Shown piece by piece: positions 4,693 through 5,191 of a stretch of DNA of 5,191 bases (positions are counted from its first letter, which is position 1; each line of letters begins with the position of its first letter). The notes beneath the pieces are model-generated. The model did no database searches. It was not told the origin of the DNA and saw nothing but the letters and a program-made list of their open reading frames with translations. This DNA is from Pseudomonadota bacterium. Lineage in GTDB: Bacteria; Pseudomonadota; Gammaproteobacteria; Burkholderiales; Burkholderiaceae_B. The translations under genes were made by a program, and so were the position numbers. The DNA is taken from NCBI GenBank assembly GCA_023432075.1, contig JAEYVD010000094.1, forward strand, positions 1 through 5,191, read 5' to 3'.

Positions 4693-5191
4693 ATGACAGC
4701 ACTGTCCCATCCCCTCGCCCGTCCCGACCTGCTGCGCGACGCCTGCTACATCGACGGCAAGTGGGTTGGCGCCGGCGAAGGCGCATCGATCCCCGTCGAC
4801 AATCCGTCCACCGGCAAGACCATCGTGTCCGTGCCCAAGCTGGGCCGCAAGGAGACCGAACAGGCGATCGCCAGCGCTCAGGCCGCCCTGCCCGCCTGGG
4901 CTGCCAAGACGGGCAAGGAACGCGCCGCGATCCTCTTGAAGTGGGCGCAGCTGATGATGCAGAACCAGAAGGACCTGGCTGCCATCATGACGTCCGAACA
5001 AGGCAAGCCCGTCACCGAGGCCGCCGGCGAAATCGCCTACGCGGCCTCGTTCCTGGAGTGGTTTGCCGAGGAAGCCAAGCGCGTCGACGGCGACATCCTG
5101 CAAAGCCCCAAGGCCGGCCAACGCCTGATGGCGCTCAAGCAGCCCATCGGCGTCACCGCCGCGATCACGCCCTGGAACTTCCCGGCCGCGA
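4693..5191 (+). CDS. gabD: Succinate-semialdehyde dehydrogenase, N-terminal part
   Basis: The first 166 codons of an aldehyde dehydrogenase superfamily protein run off the right edge; the catalytic Cys and Glu lie beyond the window. It should oxidise succinate semialdehyde to succinate, probably with NADP+, completing GABA entry into the TCA cycle. Visible family features are YIDGKWVGAGEG with VDNPSTGKTIVSVP near the N-terminus, SEQGKPVTEAAGEIAYAASFLEWFAEEAKR (Glu102 to Pro106 being EQGKP), and IGVTAAITPWNFP, whose TPWNFP (159-164) lines the cofactor site. The pattern fits the GabD branch rather than a generic aldehyde dehydrogenase. The start is set by AAGGAG 8 nt upstream. It follows gabT by 142 bp in the same direction, probably as an operon. 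Glutarate-semialdehyde dehydrogenase (DavD) activity is a close alternative or additional role. Confidence 0.93.
   Translation, partial: MTALSHPLARPDLLRDACYIDGKWVGAGEGASIPVDNPSTGKTIVSVPKLGRKETEQAIASAQAALPAWAAKTGKERAAILLKWAQLMMQNQKDLAAIMTSEQGKPVTEAAGEIAYAASFLEWFAEEAKRVDGDILQSPKAGQRLMALKQPIGVTAAITPWNFPAA

Overview
The window is high-GC bacterial DNA whose third codon positions are strongly G/C. Gene content (a MocR/GabR-type regulator divergent from gabT-gabD, next to a DUF72 gene and a UvrD-like helicase) and protein sequence suggest a betaproteobacterium, most likely Alcaligenaceae (Bordetella/Achromobacter type). That placement is inferred from protein character alone, with no database search. 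Every gene is chromosomal housekeeping or catabolic in type. I see no mobile element, CRISPR array, tRNA or rRNA.

Left part (1-1660): the 5' end of a UvrD/Rep-family DNA helicase runs leftward off the window from an ATG at 629-631. A DUF72 (YecE-like) gene, 746-1660, runs rightward. The 114-bp divergent gap between them holds a near-perfect E. coli-type LexA/SOS box (695-710). On the helicase side it also holds a terminator-like hairpin plus T-tract (659-685) lying in the helicase leader. This layout (LexA operator, early terminator, then a UvrD-type helicase) resembles what is described for E. coli uvrD, which is controlled by LexA and by attenuation. It is the most interesting signal in the window.

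Middle (1668-3191, minus): a GntR/MocR-family regulator (winged helix plus class-I aminotransferase-like PLP domain, GabR-like). It converges on the DUF72 gene with only 7 bp between stop codons. It has a TTG start and a repetitive Pro-Val-Ala-Arg tail encoded by a 12-bp tandem repeat.

Right part (3192-5191): a 96-bp divergent regulatory region with a spaced TGGTTC direct repeat, then gabT (complete, 420 aa) and the first 166 residues of gabD. The 142-bp gap between gabT and gabD contains a 53-nt nested stem-loop (4600-4652) and a 10-bp palindrome.

Together the regulator, transaminase and dehydrogenase form a GABA-to-succinate module: GabT makes succinate semialdehyde, GabD oxidises it to succinate, and the divergent regulator probably senses PLP plus GABA (or a related omega-amino acid such as 5-aminovalerate) to switch the operon on. 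I found no wholly new system. The items worth following up are regulatory: the SOS box with its leader terminator, the gabR/gabT operator, and the gabT-gabD hairpin.
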